Of a stretch of DNA of 64,000 bases, positions 54,975 to 63,946 are shown piece after piece (the stretch's first letter is position 1; each line of letters starts with the position of its first letter). The stretch spans positions 29,756 to 93,755 of the forward strand of contig NZ_JAKLTS010000016.1 of NCBI RefSeq assembly GCF_022012445.1, read 5' to 3'. Source of the stretch: Massilia sp. TS11. GTDB taxonomy: Bacteria; Pseudomonadota; Gammaproteobacteria; Burkholderiales; Burkholderiaceae_D. The notes under the pieces were generated by a model. That model was given only the letters and a program-made list of their open reading frames with translations. It ran no database searches and was not told the origin of the DNA. A program made the translations under genes and the position numbers.

Positions 54975-57559
54975 GGCGCCTGCGCCGGGCGCTGGCGGCA
55001 ACGGCCCTGCTGGCCGCGCTGGCGGCCCAGGCGGCCGAAGCGCCCTTCCCCGACACCAGTTTGGTGCTGCTCGAGGTGCGCCTCGGGCAGGACGCGCTGA
55101 CCGACAGCTTCAGCGCCTACCAGCTCGGGCGCCAGACCTTTCTGCCGCTGGGCGAACTGGCGCGCCTGCTGACCATCGCCGTGCGCGCCCAGCCCGAACA
55201 GGGCACGGCCAGCGGCTTCATTCTGCAGGAAGGGCGCGGCTTCCGGCTCGACGCGCGCGCCGGCCTGGTCACCCTCGGCGAGCGCAGCGAGCGCTTCGAT
55301 CCTGCCCTGGTGCGCGTGGCCGAGGACGACATCTACGTCGACAGCAGCCTGCTGGCGCGCTGGTTCCCGGTCGACCTGAGCCTCGACCTGTCCAGCCTGG
55401 CCCTGCTGGTGACGGCGCGCGAGCCGCTGCCGCTGCAGCTGCGCCTGAAGCGCGAGCAGGCCGCCGCCCAGGCCGGCACCAGCGGCGCCTATGTCGATCC
55501 CCACTATCCGCGCGTGGCGCCGCGCTATGCGCTGGCCAGCGTGCCGATGATCGACCAGACCTTCGGCCTGAACATGGCGCGCAGCAGTGGCAGCCGCCAG
55601 CGCGAACTCAGTTCCACCACCTTCCTCGCGGGCGATCTGCTCGGCATGCAGGCGCAGATGTTCATCGCCGGCGGCAGCAGCGGCGCTGCCGGCACCAACA
55701 GCCGCCGCCTGACGCTCGGGCGTGACGATCCCGAGGGCGGTCTGCTCGGCCCCCTGGGCGCGCGCAGCCTGGCGCTGGGCAGCGTGGCCGTGCCCGGCCT
55801 GGCCCAGGTCACGCGCTCCTCGCCTACGGGGAACGGCCTGGCCATCAGCAACCTGCCGCTCAACCGCGCCAGCAGCTTCGACCGCCATACCTTCCAGGGC
55901 GATCTGCCGCCGGGCTGGGACGTCGAACTGTTTTTCAACGAGGCCCTGGTCGGCTTCCAGCAGTCGCGCGCGGACGGCAAATACGTGTTCGCCGACCGCC
56001 CGCTGGTGTACGGCGCCAACAACTTCCGCCTGGTGTTCCACGGCCCCCAGGGCCAGCTGCGCGTCGAGCGCCAGACCTTCCTGCTCGACGACAGCGCGCT
56101 GGTGCCGGGCCAGCTGTTCTACACGCTGGCCGCGCACCGCACGGCCGACGGCTACCGGCACGCGCTCGGCCAGGTGCAGCTGGGGATCAGCCGCGCGCTG
56201 GCCCTGAATGCGGCCGTGCTGCAGAGCGAGAGCCAGAGCGGCCTGCAGCAGTACCAGAAGGCCGGCCTGCTGCTGTATGGCGGCCCGGCCATCGCCACCC
56301 TCGATCTGGTGCAGCAGCAGGGCGGCGGCCGCCTGCTCGACCTGGGCGTGAAGACGCGCGCCGGGGCCCTGCTCATCTCGGGCAACCACACGCGCCTGCA
56401 GGACTTCAGCAGCGACGTGTATGTGGCCAGCGCCGACCCGGTGCGCCAGCGCGACGCCCTGCGCCTGGACGGCCTGCTGCCGCTCGATGTGCTGCGCCGC
56501 ATGCCGCTGACCCTGGAGCTGACGCGCGACCGCCTGCAGTCGGGCCAGTCGAACCAGCAGCTGGCGGCCCAGGCGGTCGGCTATCTGCAGGGCCTGGCCG
56601 TGACCAACCAGCTTGCCTGGAACCGCCTGGGCGAGCAGCGCAACACCAGCGGCAGCCTGCAACTGGCCTCGCTGTGGCGCGACGTCGGCCTGCGCGGCCA
56701 GTTCGGCTACACGCTGCGGCCCGAGCGGCGCCTGGCTACGATCGGGGCGGCGGCCGACAAGCCGCTCGGCGAGGAGATGCGGCTCGGCCTCGATCTGGTG
56801 CGCCAGCTCGACAACCCGGATACGCGCCTGACGGCCAGCCTGACCAAGAGCCTGGGCAGCTTCGGCTACGCGCTCACTCTGATGCGCAGCAAGGGCAGCC
56901 TGGCGCTCGGCGCGCAGCTGTTCATCTCGGCCGCGCGCGAGCCGCGCAGCGCACGCTGGCAGACCAGCGCCCAGCCGATGGCGAATATGGGCGCGCTGGC
57001 GGCGCGCGTGTTCGTCGACCGCAATCTGAACGGGGTGATGGATGCCGATGAAGCGCCGGTGCGCCTGGCCGGGGTGAACATCAATGGCGTGCTGCAGCCG
57101 GCCCGCAGCGATGCCGACGGCCTGCTGCTGCTGCCGCAGCTGGCGCCGAACCAGTACGCCGACGTGGCCGTCAATATCGGTACGCTGGAAGACCCGCAGT
57201 GGACCCCGGCCCCGCGCGGCCTGCGCGTGCTGCCGCGCGCCGGCCATGTGGAGACGCTCGAGCTGCCGCTGGCGCTGACGGCCGAAATCGACGGCACCGT
57301 CAGCGTAGCCGGCAAGGCCAAGGGCGCTGGCGACCTGACGCTCGAACTGCTCGACGCGCGCGGCCAGGTGGTCAATACCGCCAGCACGGCGGCCGACGGC
57401 TTCTACATCGTGCAGTTCGTCCTGCCCGGCACCTACACGCTGCGCGTGGCGCCCCAGCAGCTCGAACGGCTTGGCCTGCAGGCGCCGGCGCGCACGGTCA
57501 CGATCGGCAGCGACGGGCGCTTCCTCAACGGTCAGGATTTCATCCTGCGCCCGCGCTGA
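54971..57559 (+). CDS. Outer-membrane usher-like protein with C-terminal Cna-B/carboxypeptidase-like domains
   Basis: An 862-residue protein starting with TTG at 54971 (MRRLRRALAATALLAALAAQAAEA). It has an N-terminal signal, usher-like barrel sequence including GNGLAISNLPLNRASSFDRHTFQGDLPPGWDVELFFNEALVGFQ in parts, and C-terminal domains with GLLLLPQLAPNQYADVAVNIG and YIVQFVLPGTYTLRVAPQQL. One domain has a calcium-loop-like D-R-N-L-N-G-V-M-D-A-D-E (683-694). It resembles TcfC/CS1-type ushers, which also carry such C-terminal domains; the assignment is by pattern only. Confidence 0.8.
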   Translation: MRRLRRALAATALLAALAAQAAEAPFPDTSLVLLEVRLGQDALTDSFSAYQLGRQTFLPLGELARLLTIAVRAQPEQGTASGFILQEGRGFRLDARAGLVTLGERSERFDPALVRVAEDDIYVDSSLLARWFPVDLSLDLSSLALLVTAREPLPLQLRLKREQAAAQAGTSGAYVDPHYPRVAPRYALASVPMIDQTFGLNMARSSGSRQRELSSTTFLAGDLLGMQAQMFIAGGSSGAAGTNSRRLTLGRDDPEGGLLGPLGARSLALGSVAVPGLAQVTRSSPTGNGLAISNLPLNRASSFDRHTFQGDLPPGWDVELFFNEALVGFQQSRADGKYVFADRPLVYGANNFRLVFHGPQGQLRVERQTFLLDDSALVPGQLFYTLAAHRTADGYRHALGQVQLGISRALALNAAVLQSESQSGLQQYQKAGLLLYGGPAIATLDLVQQQGGGRLLDLGVKTRAGALLISGNHTRLQDFSSDVYVASADPVRQRDALRLDGLLPLDVLRRMPLTLELTRDRLQSGQSNQQLAAQAVGYLQGLAVTNQLAWNRLGEQRNTSGSLQLASLWRDVGLRGQFGYTLRPERRLATIGAAADKPLGEEMRLGLDLVRQLDNPDTRLTASLTKSLGSFGYALTLMRSKGSLALGAQLFISAAREPRSARWQTSAQPMANMGALAARVFVDRNLNGVMDADEAPVRLAGVNINGVLQPARSDADGLLLLPQLAPNQYADVAVNIGTLEDPQWTPAPRGLRVLPRAGHVETLELPLALTAEIDGTVSVAGKAKGAGDLTLELLDARGQVVNTASTAADGFYIVQFVLPGTYTLRVAPQQLERLGLQAPARTVTIGSDGRFLNGQDFILRPR

Positions 57560-57574
57560 GATACACTAGGGCCC

Positions 57575-59221
57575 ATGGACAAATCCGCCAACATCCTCAT
57601 CGTCGACGACTACCTGCTGATCCGCACGGCTGTACGCGGCGTGCTCGGGGAGCTCGGCTTCTTCAATGTGTTCCAGGCCGATAATGGCAAATCGGCCCAG
57701 GAGCTGATGCGCAAGCAGCCGGTCGACATCGTCATCGCCGACTGGTCGATGCCGGTGATGAATGGGCTCGAGCTGCTCAAGTGGATGCGGCGCGATGAAC
57801 GGCATCGCAAGACGCCCTTCATGATGCTGACGGCGGAGGCCAATCCGTCCGGCGTGCAGGCGGCCATGAAGGCCGGCGTGAACGCCTACCTGGTCAAGCC
57901 CTTCACGGTGCACAGCTTCGCCAGCAAATTCCTCGGCATGCTGGGCCCCGTGGCCGATGCGCCGCGCCCGCCCGAGACCGGGGCCGACCAGCTGGCGCGC
58001 GAACAGCGCCTGACCCAGGTGGCGCCGAGCGTGCCGACGGCGGCGCCGACGGCCGCACCAAGCGCGCCGCCGCCGCGCCTGCCCGAAGCGGCGCCGCCGC
58101 TGCCGGCGCCGGCCGTCATCGGCCTTGAACGGCCGATCGCCGAACGTCTGAAGAAATGCACGGTGCTGATCGTCGACGACATCGCCACCAATATCGAAGT
58201 GCTGGCCGGCGCCCTCAAGGACGACTACGCACTCAAGGTCGCCATCAGCGGGCGCAAGGCGATCGAGATCGCCAACCAGTTCCACATCGACCTGATCCTG
58301 CTCGACATCATGATGCCGGTGATGGACGGCTATGAGGTCTGCCGCCAGCTCAAGGCCAATGCGCGCACGGCGAATATTCCGGTGATCTTCCTGTCCGCGC
58401 GCGACGGCGTTGAGGACGTGGTGGCCGGGCTGAAGCTGGGCGCCGTCGATTACGTGACCAAGCCGGTCGACCCGACCATCCTGAAGGCGCGCCTGTCGGC
58501 CCACCTGACCCTGTCGACGGCGATGCGCGACCTGCAGCGCCAGAACGACGTGCTGGCCGAATCGGCCCAGCTGCGCGAAGACGTCGACCGCATGACGCGC
58601 CACGACCTGAAAAGTCCGGTCGGCGTGGCCCTGCAGTGCGCCGAGTCGCTGCTGGCCGACCCGCGCCTGCCGGCCGACCTGCGCGACAAGGTGGAGCTGG
58701 TGGCCAGCGCCGCCGGCCACGCGCTCGAGATGGTCAACCGCACCCTGGACGTGGTGAAGATGGAGATGGGCCAGTACCAGCCGGTGCTGGCGCAGTTCGG
58801 ACTCGGTCCGCTGCTGCGCAAGGTGGCCCAGCAGACCGAGGCCGCCTTCGCCTGGAAGGAGATCCGCTGCCGCCTCGAGGACGGCATCGACAGCGACGCC
58901 CTCGGCGAAGAGCTGCTGTGCTACTCGATGTTTTCGAATCTTTTCAAGAACGCGGCCGAGGCTTCGCCCCAGGGCGGCATCATCGTCGTATCGGTGGCGC
59001 CCGGCTTCGGCAATGCCCACATCTGCATCGACAACGAAGGCGAGGTGCCGAACGAACTGCGCGAGCGCTTCTTCGACAAGTACGCCACCATGGGCAAGGC
59101 CGGCGGCACCGGCCTGGGGACCTATTCGGTCAAGCTGATGGCCGAGGTGCAGGGCGGCGAGGTCGCCATGCAGAGCGAGGACGGGCGCACGCGCCTGACC
59201 GTCACCCTGCCGGCGCCCTGA
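57575..59221 (+). CDS. Double-receiver histidine kinase
   Basis: A 548-residue protein: receiver 1 with Asp56 (IADWSMPVMNG), Ala/Pro linker (about 125-182), receiver 2 with Asp244 (ILLDIMMPVMDG), coiled coil, HisKA-like with His343 (RMTRHDLKSPVG) and a HATPase with FSNLFKNAAEASP, IDNEGEVP and GGTGLGTYS. No membrane segment is seen. It starts 15 bases after the usher stop and may be co-transcribed. Input and partner are unknown. Confidence 0.88.
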   Translation: MDKSANILIVDDYLLIRTAVRGVLGELGFFNVFQADNGKSAQELMRKQPVDIVIADWSMPVMNGLELLKWMRRDERHRKTPFMMLTAEANPSGVQAAMKAGVNAYLVKPFTVHSFASKFLGMLGPVADAPRPPETGADQLAREQRLTQVAPSVPTAAPTAAPSAPPPRLPEAAPPLPAPAVIGLERPIAERLKKCTVLIVDDIATNIEVLAGALKDDYALKVAISGRKAIEIANQFHIDLILLDIMMPVMDGYEVCRQLKANARTANIPVIFLSARDGVEDVVAGLKLGAVDYVTKPVDPTILKARLSAHLTLSTAMRDLQRQNDVLAESAQLREDVDRMTRHDLKSPVGVALQCAESLLADPRLPADLRDKVELVASAAGHALEMVNRTLDVVKMEMGQYQPVLAQFGLGPLLRKVAQQTEAAFAWKEIRCRLEDGIDSDALGEELLCYSMFSNLFKNAAEASPQGGIIVVSVAPGFGNAHICIDNEGEVPNELRERFFDKYATMGKAGGTGLGTYSVKLMAEVQGGEVAMQSEDGRTRLTVTLPAP

Positions 59222-59230
59222 GGCGCGCCC

Positions 59231-60643
59231 TCAGTCCAGGCGCATATTCGAAAACTGCCAGGGATCGTCCGGATCGCAGGGGCGCGCGAACATCGGGTCG
59301 CGCGTGGCCAGCGGCGTCCAGTCCGAGAATTCGCCGAACACTTCGCCCAGATACGGGCGCGCCAGCGCCAGCACACGCGCGCTGTCCATCTGCTCCGGCT
59401 CGACCACGCCGCGCTCCGGATTCTCGAGCGCCCACACCACGCCGGCGAACACGCTGGCCGCCACCTGCAGCGTGGTGGCATTGGTCTGCGGGTTGAGGCG
59501 GCGCGCCTCGGCGATGCTCAGACGCGAGCCATACCAGTAGCAGCCGTGCCGGCCATAGCCGAGCAGCACGCCGAGCGTGTCGTCGCCCGCAGCCACATCG
59601 TGGATCAGCACCCCGTCGCGCGTGTCGGCGCGCTGCCAGAAGCGCGCGGCCAGATCGTGGGTGCTGGCGATGGTGGCGTCGCTCGGGCGGTAGGCGTAGT
59701 AGCAGGTGGGGCGGTACAGCACGCGCCCGTCGGCGTCGCGCAGGGTCAGAAAATCGGGCAGCGAGATCGCCTCGTTATGCGTGATCAGGTAGCCCTGGTA
59801 GACGCCGACGCGCGGCACCCAGCTCTGTACGCGGACCTGGTAGCCGGGCTTGGCGAGATAGATCGCCGCGTCGCAGCCGAAGCCGTGGCGATGCCCGTCC
59901 GGCGGCAGCGCGCGTTCGTGCGTGCCCCAGCCCAGTTCGGCCGGCTGCCCGGCCTCGGAGATGAAGCCGTCGGCCGACCAGGTGTTGAAGAACTGGTGCG
60001 GCGCGCGTGGGCGCGTGGTCTGCTGGGCGTCGTATTCGGCCACCTGGATCAGGCGCAGATCGATCGCGCGCGCCCGCGCGGCCCACTCGGCCTGGCTGCG
60101 CGGGGTCTGGGCCGGCAGCTCGAGGCGTTCGGCCACATGGCCGATGGCGAGTTTGGCCAGATGGCTGACCAGGCCCGGATTGGCGCCGTGGCAGCTGACC
60201 GCCGTGACGCTGCCGCGCACCTGCAGGGCCTGTTCGCGCAGGCGGTAGTTGCTGCGCTCCGAATGGCTGAAGGCGGCGTTTTCATACCAGCCGTCCCAGG
60301 GTTCGATCACGGTGTCGAGATAAAGCGCACCGCGCTCCTGCGCCAGGCGCATCAGGCTGAGCGAGCAGACCGTATTGGCCACCGAGATCAGCATGTCGCC
60401 CGGGCGCAGGCGCGCGCCCAGCACCTGCTGGTAGTTCTCGGCGTCGAGCGCCAGACATTCGTAGCGCCCGAATTCGCCGTTGACGAAGCCGGCCACCGGA
60501 TCGGGCGCGATGATCGTCACTTGATCCGGCCCCAGGGCCAGGCGCTCGCGTAGCAGCGGCAGCAGGCCCTGGGCCACGCTGCCCAGGCCGATGATCCAGA
60601 AGTGGCGCGCGCGCCCCAGGTGGCTCAGGTCTTCAAGCGGCAT
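59231..60643 (-). CDS. hss: Homospermidine synthase
   Basis: A 470-residue NAD-dependent enzyme of the saccharopine dehydrogenase-like superfamily. The N-terminal Rossmann motif is WIIGLGSVAQGLLPLL; the family segments YLDTVIEPWDGWYE, SCHGANPGLVSHLAK and TWSADGFISEAGQPAELGWGTHE are characteristic. It makes homospermidine from putrescine. It overlaps the SET gene by 11 bases and is the last gene of a four-gene minus-strand operon. Confidence 0.92.
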   Translation of the reverse strand: MPLEDLSHLGRARHFWIIGLGSVAQGLLPLLRERLALGPDQVTIIAPDPVAGFVNGEFGRYECLALDAENYQQVLGARLRPGDMLISVANTVCSLSLMRLAQERGALYLDTVIEPWDGWYENAAFSHSERSNYRLREQALQVRGSVTAVSCHGANPGLVSHLAKLAIGHVAERLELPAQTPRSQAEWAARARAIDLRLIQVAEYDAQQTTRPRAPHQFFNTWSADGFISEAGQPAELGWGTHERALPPDGHRHGFGCDAAIYLAKPGYQVRVQSWVPRVGVYQGYLITHNEAISLPDFLTLRDADGRVLYRPTCYYAYRPSDATIASTHDLAARFWQRADTRDGVLIHDVAAGDDTLGVLLGYGRHGCYWYGSRLSIAEARRLNPQTNATTLQVAASVFAGVVWALENPERGVVEPEQMDSARVLALARPYLGEVFGEFSDWTPLATRDPMFARPCDPDDPWQFSNMRLD

Positions 60644-61190
60644 CGCGCGCGGCCTCCTGCAGCTGGGCGATCTGGGCGGTGTCGAGCAGGGGCCAGAGCG
60701 GCTGGCGCACCTTATCGACCAGGTTCAGGGCCTGGCGCAGACGCTGCGCGTGCAGCGGCGCCACCGCCTCCGGCTGGCGCGAGTCGATGTGGCCGCGGCA
60801 CTGCGCGGCGCCGCACAGGCAGTCGAATTCCTCGTAGTCCGCCAGGTAGAGCAGCGCGTAGTCATTGGTCAGCTGCTCGCCGGCGGCGATCGGGCGCCAG
60901 GCGATCTCCACGCCCCAGGGCGTGAACACACAGTTGTAGTCGCAGGCGTGGTTCATGAAGCGCGCGCCGTCCCAGCACAGCACCCACTGGGCATCGTCGT
61001 CGAGATAGGCGTGGCGCGTGAAGCGCTCGCGCATCACTTCCGGCAGGGCCGCATAGGCGGCGCCGCTGATGCGCTGGTCGAGCGGATCGCGCGCCCAGAT
61101 CACGGTCCCGGCGGGAATCGGGCGGGTGGCGATCATGCCGACGCCGACCGCCTCGCTGATGCCGACCAGGCGCGTGTCGGGGTGGATCAT
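60633..61190 (-). CDS. SET-domain protein 2
   Basis: A 185-residue SET-domain protein with VGVGMIATRPIPAGTVIW, RFMNHACDYNC, GEQLTNDYALLY and the post-SET CLCGAAQCRGHI. SET domains transfer methyl from SAM to protein lysines; bacterial targets are mostly unknown. The NHAC and DY motifs keep the residues expected for activity. It begins within the 3' end of SET protein 1 (4-base overlap) and overlaps hss by 11 bases. Confidence 0.85.
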   Translation of the reverse strand: MIHPDTRLVGISEAVGVGMIATRPIPAGTVIWARDPLDQRISGAAYAALPEVMRERFTRHAYLDDDAQWVLCWDGARFMNHACDYNCVFTPWGVEIAWRPIAAGEQLTNDYALLYLADYEEFDCLCGAAQCRGHIDSRQPEAVAPLHAQRLRQALNLVDKVRQPLWPLLDTAQIAQLQEAARDAA

Positions 61191-61783
61191 GCGCCCTCCC
61201 GCTTGCCGGCGTAGACGTAGATGGCCGGATCGGGCAAGGCGCGACTGCCATCGAGGTAGCCATCCCATTCAGCGCGGTCGAGCAGATAGGGCAGCAGCGG
61301 CTGCGCCACATGGGGTGCCGCGTCCAGCGCCGCGCGCACCTTGTCGTTCCAGCGCGCGGCCTCGGCCAGCGCATCGGTCGGGCGCACCAGGCCACGGCAA
61401 TTGGCGGCGCCGCAGCTGCAAGCCATCGCGTTTTCGTAATTGCAGGCGCCATAGTCGCAGGTCAGCTCCTCGCCCACGCCGATGTCGCGCACCGCGATCT
61501 CGAGCGCATTCCCGAGCGGGAGCATGGCCGGGTCGCAGGCGTGGTTGACGAAGCGCGCCAGATCCCAGCACAGGACCGTGTCGCCGGTGTCGTCGACATA
61601 GCCCCAGACTTCGGCGATGTGCTTGTACGGCGCCGGCAGGCTGGCCACCTGCTGCGGCGGCAGCACGATATCGAAGGCGCAGCGGTTCCAGACCAGGGTG
61701 CCTTTCGGGATCGGCTTGGTGGCGACCACGCCGCGGCCGACCTTCTCGTTGATGAACACCAGCTGGGTATCGGGGTGAATCAT
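61187..61783 (-). CDS. SET-domain protein 1
   Basis: A 198-residue SET-domain protein with VGRGVVATKPIPKGTLVW, RFVNHACDPAM, GEELTCDYGACNY and CSCGAANCRGLV. It is a paralogue of the next gene, both beginning MIHPDT. It keeps NHAC and CDYG motifs of methyltransferases. It overlaps the ion-channel gene by 4 bases at its start. Substrate unknown. Confidence 0.85.
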   Translation of the reverse strand: MIHPDTQLVFINEKVGRGVVATKPIPKGTLVWNRCAFDIVLPPQQVASLPAPYKHIAEVWGYVDDTGDTVLCWDLARFVNHACDPAMLPLGNALEIAVRDIGVGEELTCDYGACNYENAMACSCGAANCRGLVRPTDALAEAARWNDKVRAALDAAPHVAQPLLPYLLDRAEWDGYLDGSRALPDPAIYVYAGKREGA

Positions 61784-62676
61784 GACTGTCCTTCGCGTTG
61801 GGATGAAAGGCGCGCGACTTCTTCGCGCAGCTGGCGCAGCTCCACCAGAATCTGGGCCAGCGCGCCCGGATCTTCCGGCTCGGCCTCGGCCTCACCGTCC
61901 TCGCCCGCGTCGTCGGCGCCGGGCACGCTGCGCCCGGTCAGCTCGTCGAACGAGACTTCGTAGAGCAGGTAGATGACCATGCCCGAGAAGAAGTTAAACA
62001 CCACATAGCTCATGATCATGAAGTAGGGCAGCAGGAAGAAATGCGCCCACGGGTGGTGCGGCAGCAGCGGATTGATCACGTCTTCGTAGGCGAACAGCGC
62101 GGCCACGCGGAACAGCGAGAACATCGCCGTGTGCACATTGCCGAAGTGGGCCGGATCGGTTACGCCGAACAGCTCATAGCCCATGATGGCAAACACGAAC
62201 AGCACCACCAGCATGATCACGCTGATGGTGAAGCAGGCCGCCACCGAGTGCCAGATCACGGAGGCCAGCAGGCGCACCGTCTTGAAGCGCGCCATCAGAC
62301 GCATCACGCGCAGCACGCGCAGGGCCCGGATGGCCGAGAACATCGGCGCTTCGCCGACGATCGAGACGCCGACCACCACGGTGTCGAACCAGTTCCAGCC
62401 ATCCTTGGGGAAGGCGCGGCCCTGGGCCACGATGCGCAGCGCCAGTTCGAGCGCGAACAGGATCACCACGGCGCGGTCGAAATGATCGAGCAATGCGCTC
62501 CAGCGGATGCCGCTGCCGGCCTCCCATTCGGCCAGCATGGCCGGGTAGGTCTGCAGCCCGATGGTCAGGGCATTAATCAGAATCAGAATCGTCAGCGCGC
62601 GTTCGACGACCGGCGCCGCCAGCAAGGTGGCCAGGCGCGCGCGCCAGCCGGGAACCGCAAGGGTCTGTGCTTCCAT
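61780..62676 (-). CDS. Voltage-gated-type ion channel with divergent filter
   Basis: A 298-residue six-TM ion transporter. S4 carries regularly spaced arginines (RALRVLRVMRLMARFK, about 117-132). The pore region FSLFRVAALFAYEDVINP (about 186-203) aligns with the TLESW filter of bacterial sodium channels but lacks that motif. The C-terminus is acidic with a coiled-coil segment (LAQILVELRQLREEVARL), likely a tetramerisation helix. It is the first gene of the SET/hss operon. Confidence 0.88.
   Translation of the reverse strand: MEAQTLAVPGWRARLATLLAAPVVERALTILILINALTIGLQTYPAMLAEWEAGSGIRWSALLDHFDRAVVILFALELALRIVAQGRAFPKDGWNWFDTVVVGVSIVGEAPMFSAIRALRVLRVMRLMARFKTVRLLASVIWHSVAACFTISVIMLVVLFVFAIMGYELFGVTDPAHFGNVHTAMFSLFRVAALFAYEDVINPLLPHHPWAHFFLLPYFMIMSYVVFNFFSGMVIYLLYEVSFDELTGRSVPGADDAGEDGEAEAEPEDPGALAQILVELRQLREEVARLSSQREGQS
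62068..62121 (-). other. Atypical pore-filter segment of the ion channel
   Basis: Residues 186-203 occupy the P-loop of a bacterial voltage-gated channel. In place of TLESW the sequence reads ALFAY, with Glu-Asp two positions later. Ion selectivity therefore cannot be called sodium from sequence. Confidence 0.6.
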
Positions 62677-62687
62677 CGTCCATCTCC

Positions 62688-63812
62688 TCAGAACGTGTAG
62701 GCCAGACCGAACATCAGATTGCGTTCGAGGCCAGGGGTTTTGTATTCAGCCATCGCGCCGTCCGCACCGCCGCTGTGGCGGCGCAGGTCGGCCTCGAGGT
62801 AGACATTGGTGCGTTCGTCGAGCGCATAGTCGGCCACCGCCGCCACACCGTGCGCGTGCCCGCTGCCCCAGGCGGCCGCGCTGTTCTGGCGGTAGCGCGC
62901 ATACGCGGCCGACAGATGCAGCTGTTTGCTGGCCTGGAAGCCGACGCCGCCATAGCTGATGTGGTAGCGCGCGCCGAGACTGTTATTGGCGCGCATATGC
63001 GACAGATACAGCTTGACCGGCTCCAGATCGAGCACGGCGCCGAGCACCGCGTTCTGGCGATGGGCGCGGCCGTCCTCGGTGCGCTGGCGCGTGAAGGCGC
63101 CGGCGAAAGTCAGCTTGCCCTGCTGCCAGGTGCCGCCCAGGCCGAGCGTGCCGCCCACGGTGCCCGGCCTTTTCAGCGCGTTCATGTAATCGGCCTGCAG
63201 GCTGAAGCCCTCGCCCTTGAACTGATAGACCAGGCCGCGCTGCAGATAGCCATTGAACCAGTTGGCGCCCGCTTCGGCCAGGGCGCCCGCATCGGCGCGG
63301 CCATCGGTGAAGGAGTCGCCCATGTAGAGCAGGTCGTTCCAGTAGATGCCCCAGCCGTTGTCGATCGGGTTGAGCACGCCCCAGGCGATATTCGTCATCA
63401 CATTGTTCTGCTGGCCGACGGTCAGCTGGCCCCAGGCGCCGGCCACGCCGGCATAGGTCTGGCGCGGTTCCAGCGTCCATTGGCGGCCGTGTTCACCGCG
63501 GTCGGCGCCGAGGCCGAACTCGATGTGCAGCAGCGGCTGCAGCCCGCTCGCGGCCGCATCGGCCTCGCCGAACTTCACGCCGACCAGCGATTCGCGGATG
63601 CCATTCAGATTCCAGGTGCGCTCGCTCGGCGCATGCGGATCGGCCCAGCGGTAATACATGGCGTCGATGCTGGCGAACCAGTCGAGCCCGGCTTTCGGCG
63701 CCGCCTCCGGCTCCCCCGTCTTGGCGGCCTCCTGGCCGGCCGCGGCGCTCAGCGTCAGCAGACACAGGCCGGCAGCGGCCAGCGCGCGCCGCCGATTCGT
63801 TGTACCAAACAT
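62688..63812 (-). CDS. Gram-negative porin (OmpC-like superfamily)
   Basis: A 374-residue outer-membrane porin: signal peptide (RRRALAAAGLCLLTLSAAAG), then GLDWFASIDAMYYRW, a run of amphipathic strands, SWVGVKFGE-like segment ESLVGVKFGEAD, TYAGVAGAWGQLTVGQQNN and the typical C-terminal aromatic (FGLAYTF). It likely forms a trimeric general-diffusion channel. It lies 11 bases upstream of the ion channel gene and could be the operon's first gene. Confidence 0.9.
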   Translation of the reverse strand: MFGTTNRRRALAAAGLCLLTLSAAAGQEAAKTGEPEAAPKAGLDWFASIDAMYYRWADPHAPSERTWNLNGIRESLVGVKFGEADAAASGLQPLLHIEFGLGADRGEHGRQWTLEPRQTYAGVAGAWGQLTVGQQNNVMTNIAWGVLNPIDNGWGIYWNDLLYMGDSFTDGRADAGALAEAGANWFNGYLQRGLVYQFKGEGFSLQADYMNALKRPGTVGGTLGLGGTWQQGKLTFAGAFTRQRTEDGRAHRQNAVLGAVLDLEPVKLYLSHMRANNSLGARYHISYGGVGFQASKQLHLSAAYARYRQNSAAAWGSGHAHGVAAVADYALDERTNVYLEADLRRHSGGADGAMAEYKTPGLERNLMFGLAYTF

Positions 63813-63946
63813 ACAGTTTCCTTATTATTTGTCGCGCCCGGTGGCCTAGCGGCGCGCTGACTGATGACCACCCCACCCCCTCCGGTGCGATGCTTGGTTC
63901 GGGAAAAAATACTAAACGATTACAAGTTTGCAATCAAGAAAGACTG

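Noticed and set aside
54410..57247. Long minus-strand frame opposite chaperone and usher
   Set aside because: Its sequence has no domain pattern, while the plus strand shows signal peptides, overlapping stops/starts and family motifs.
59218..59234. Palindrome CTGAGG...CCTCAG over the two convergent stop codons as terminator
   Set aside because: It lacks a T-run on either strand and is only 6 bp; it may be chance in GC-rich DNA.
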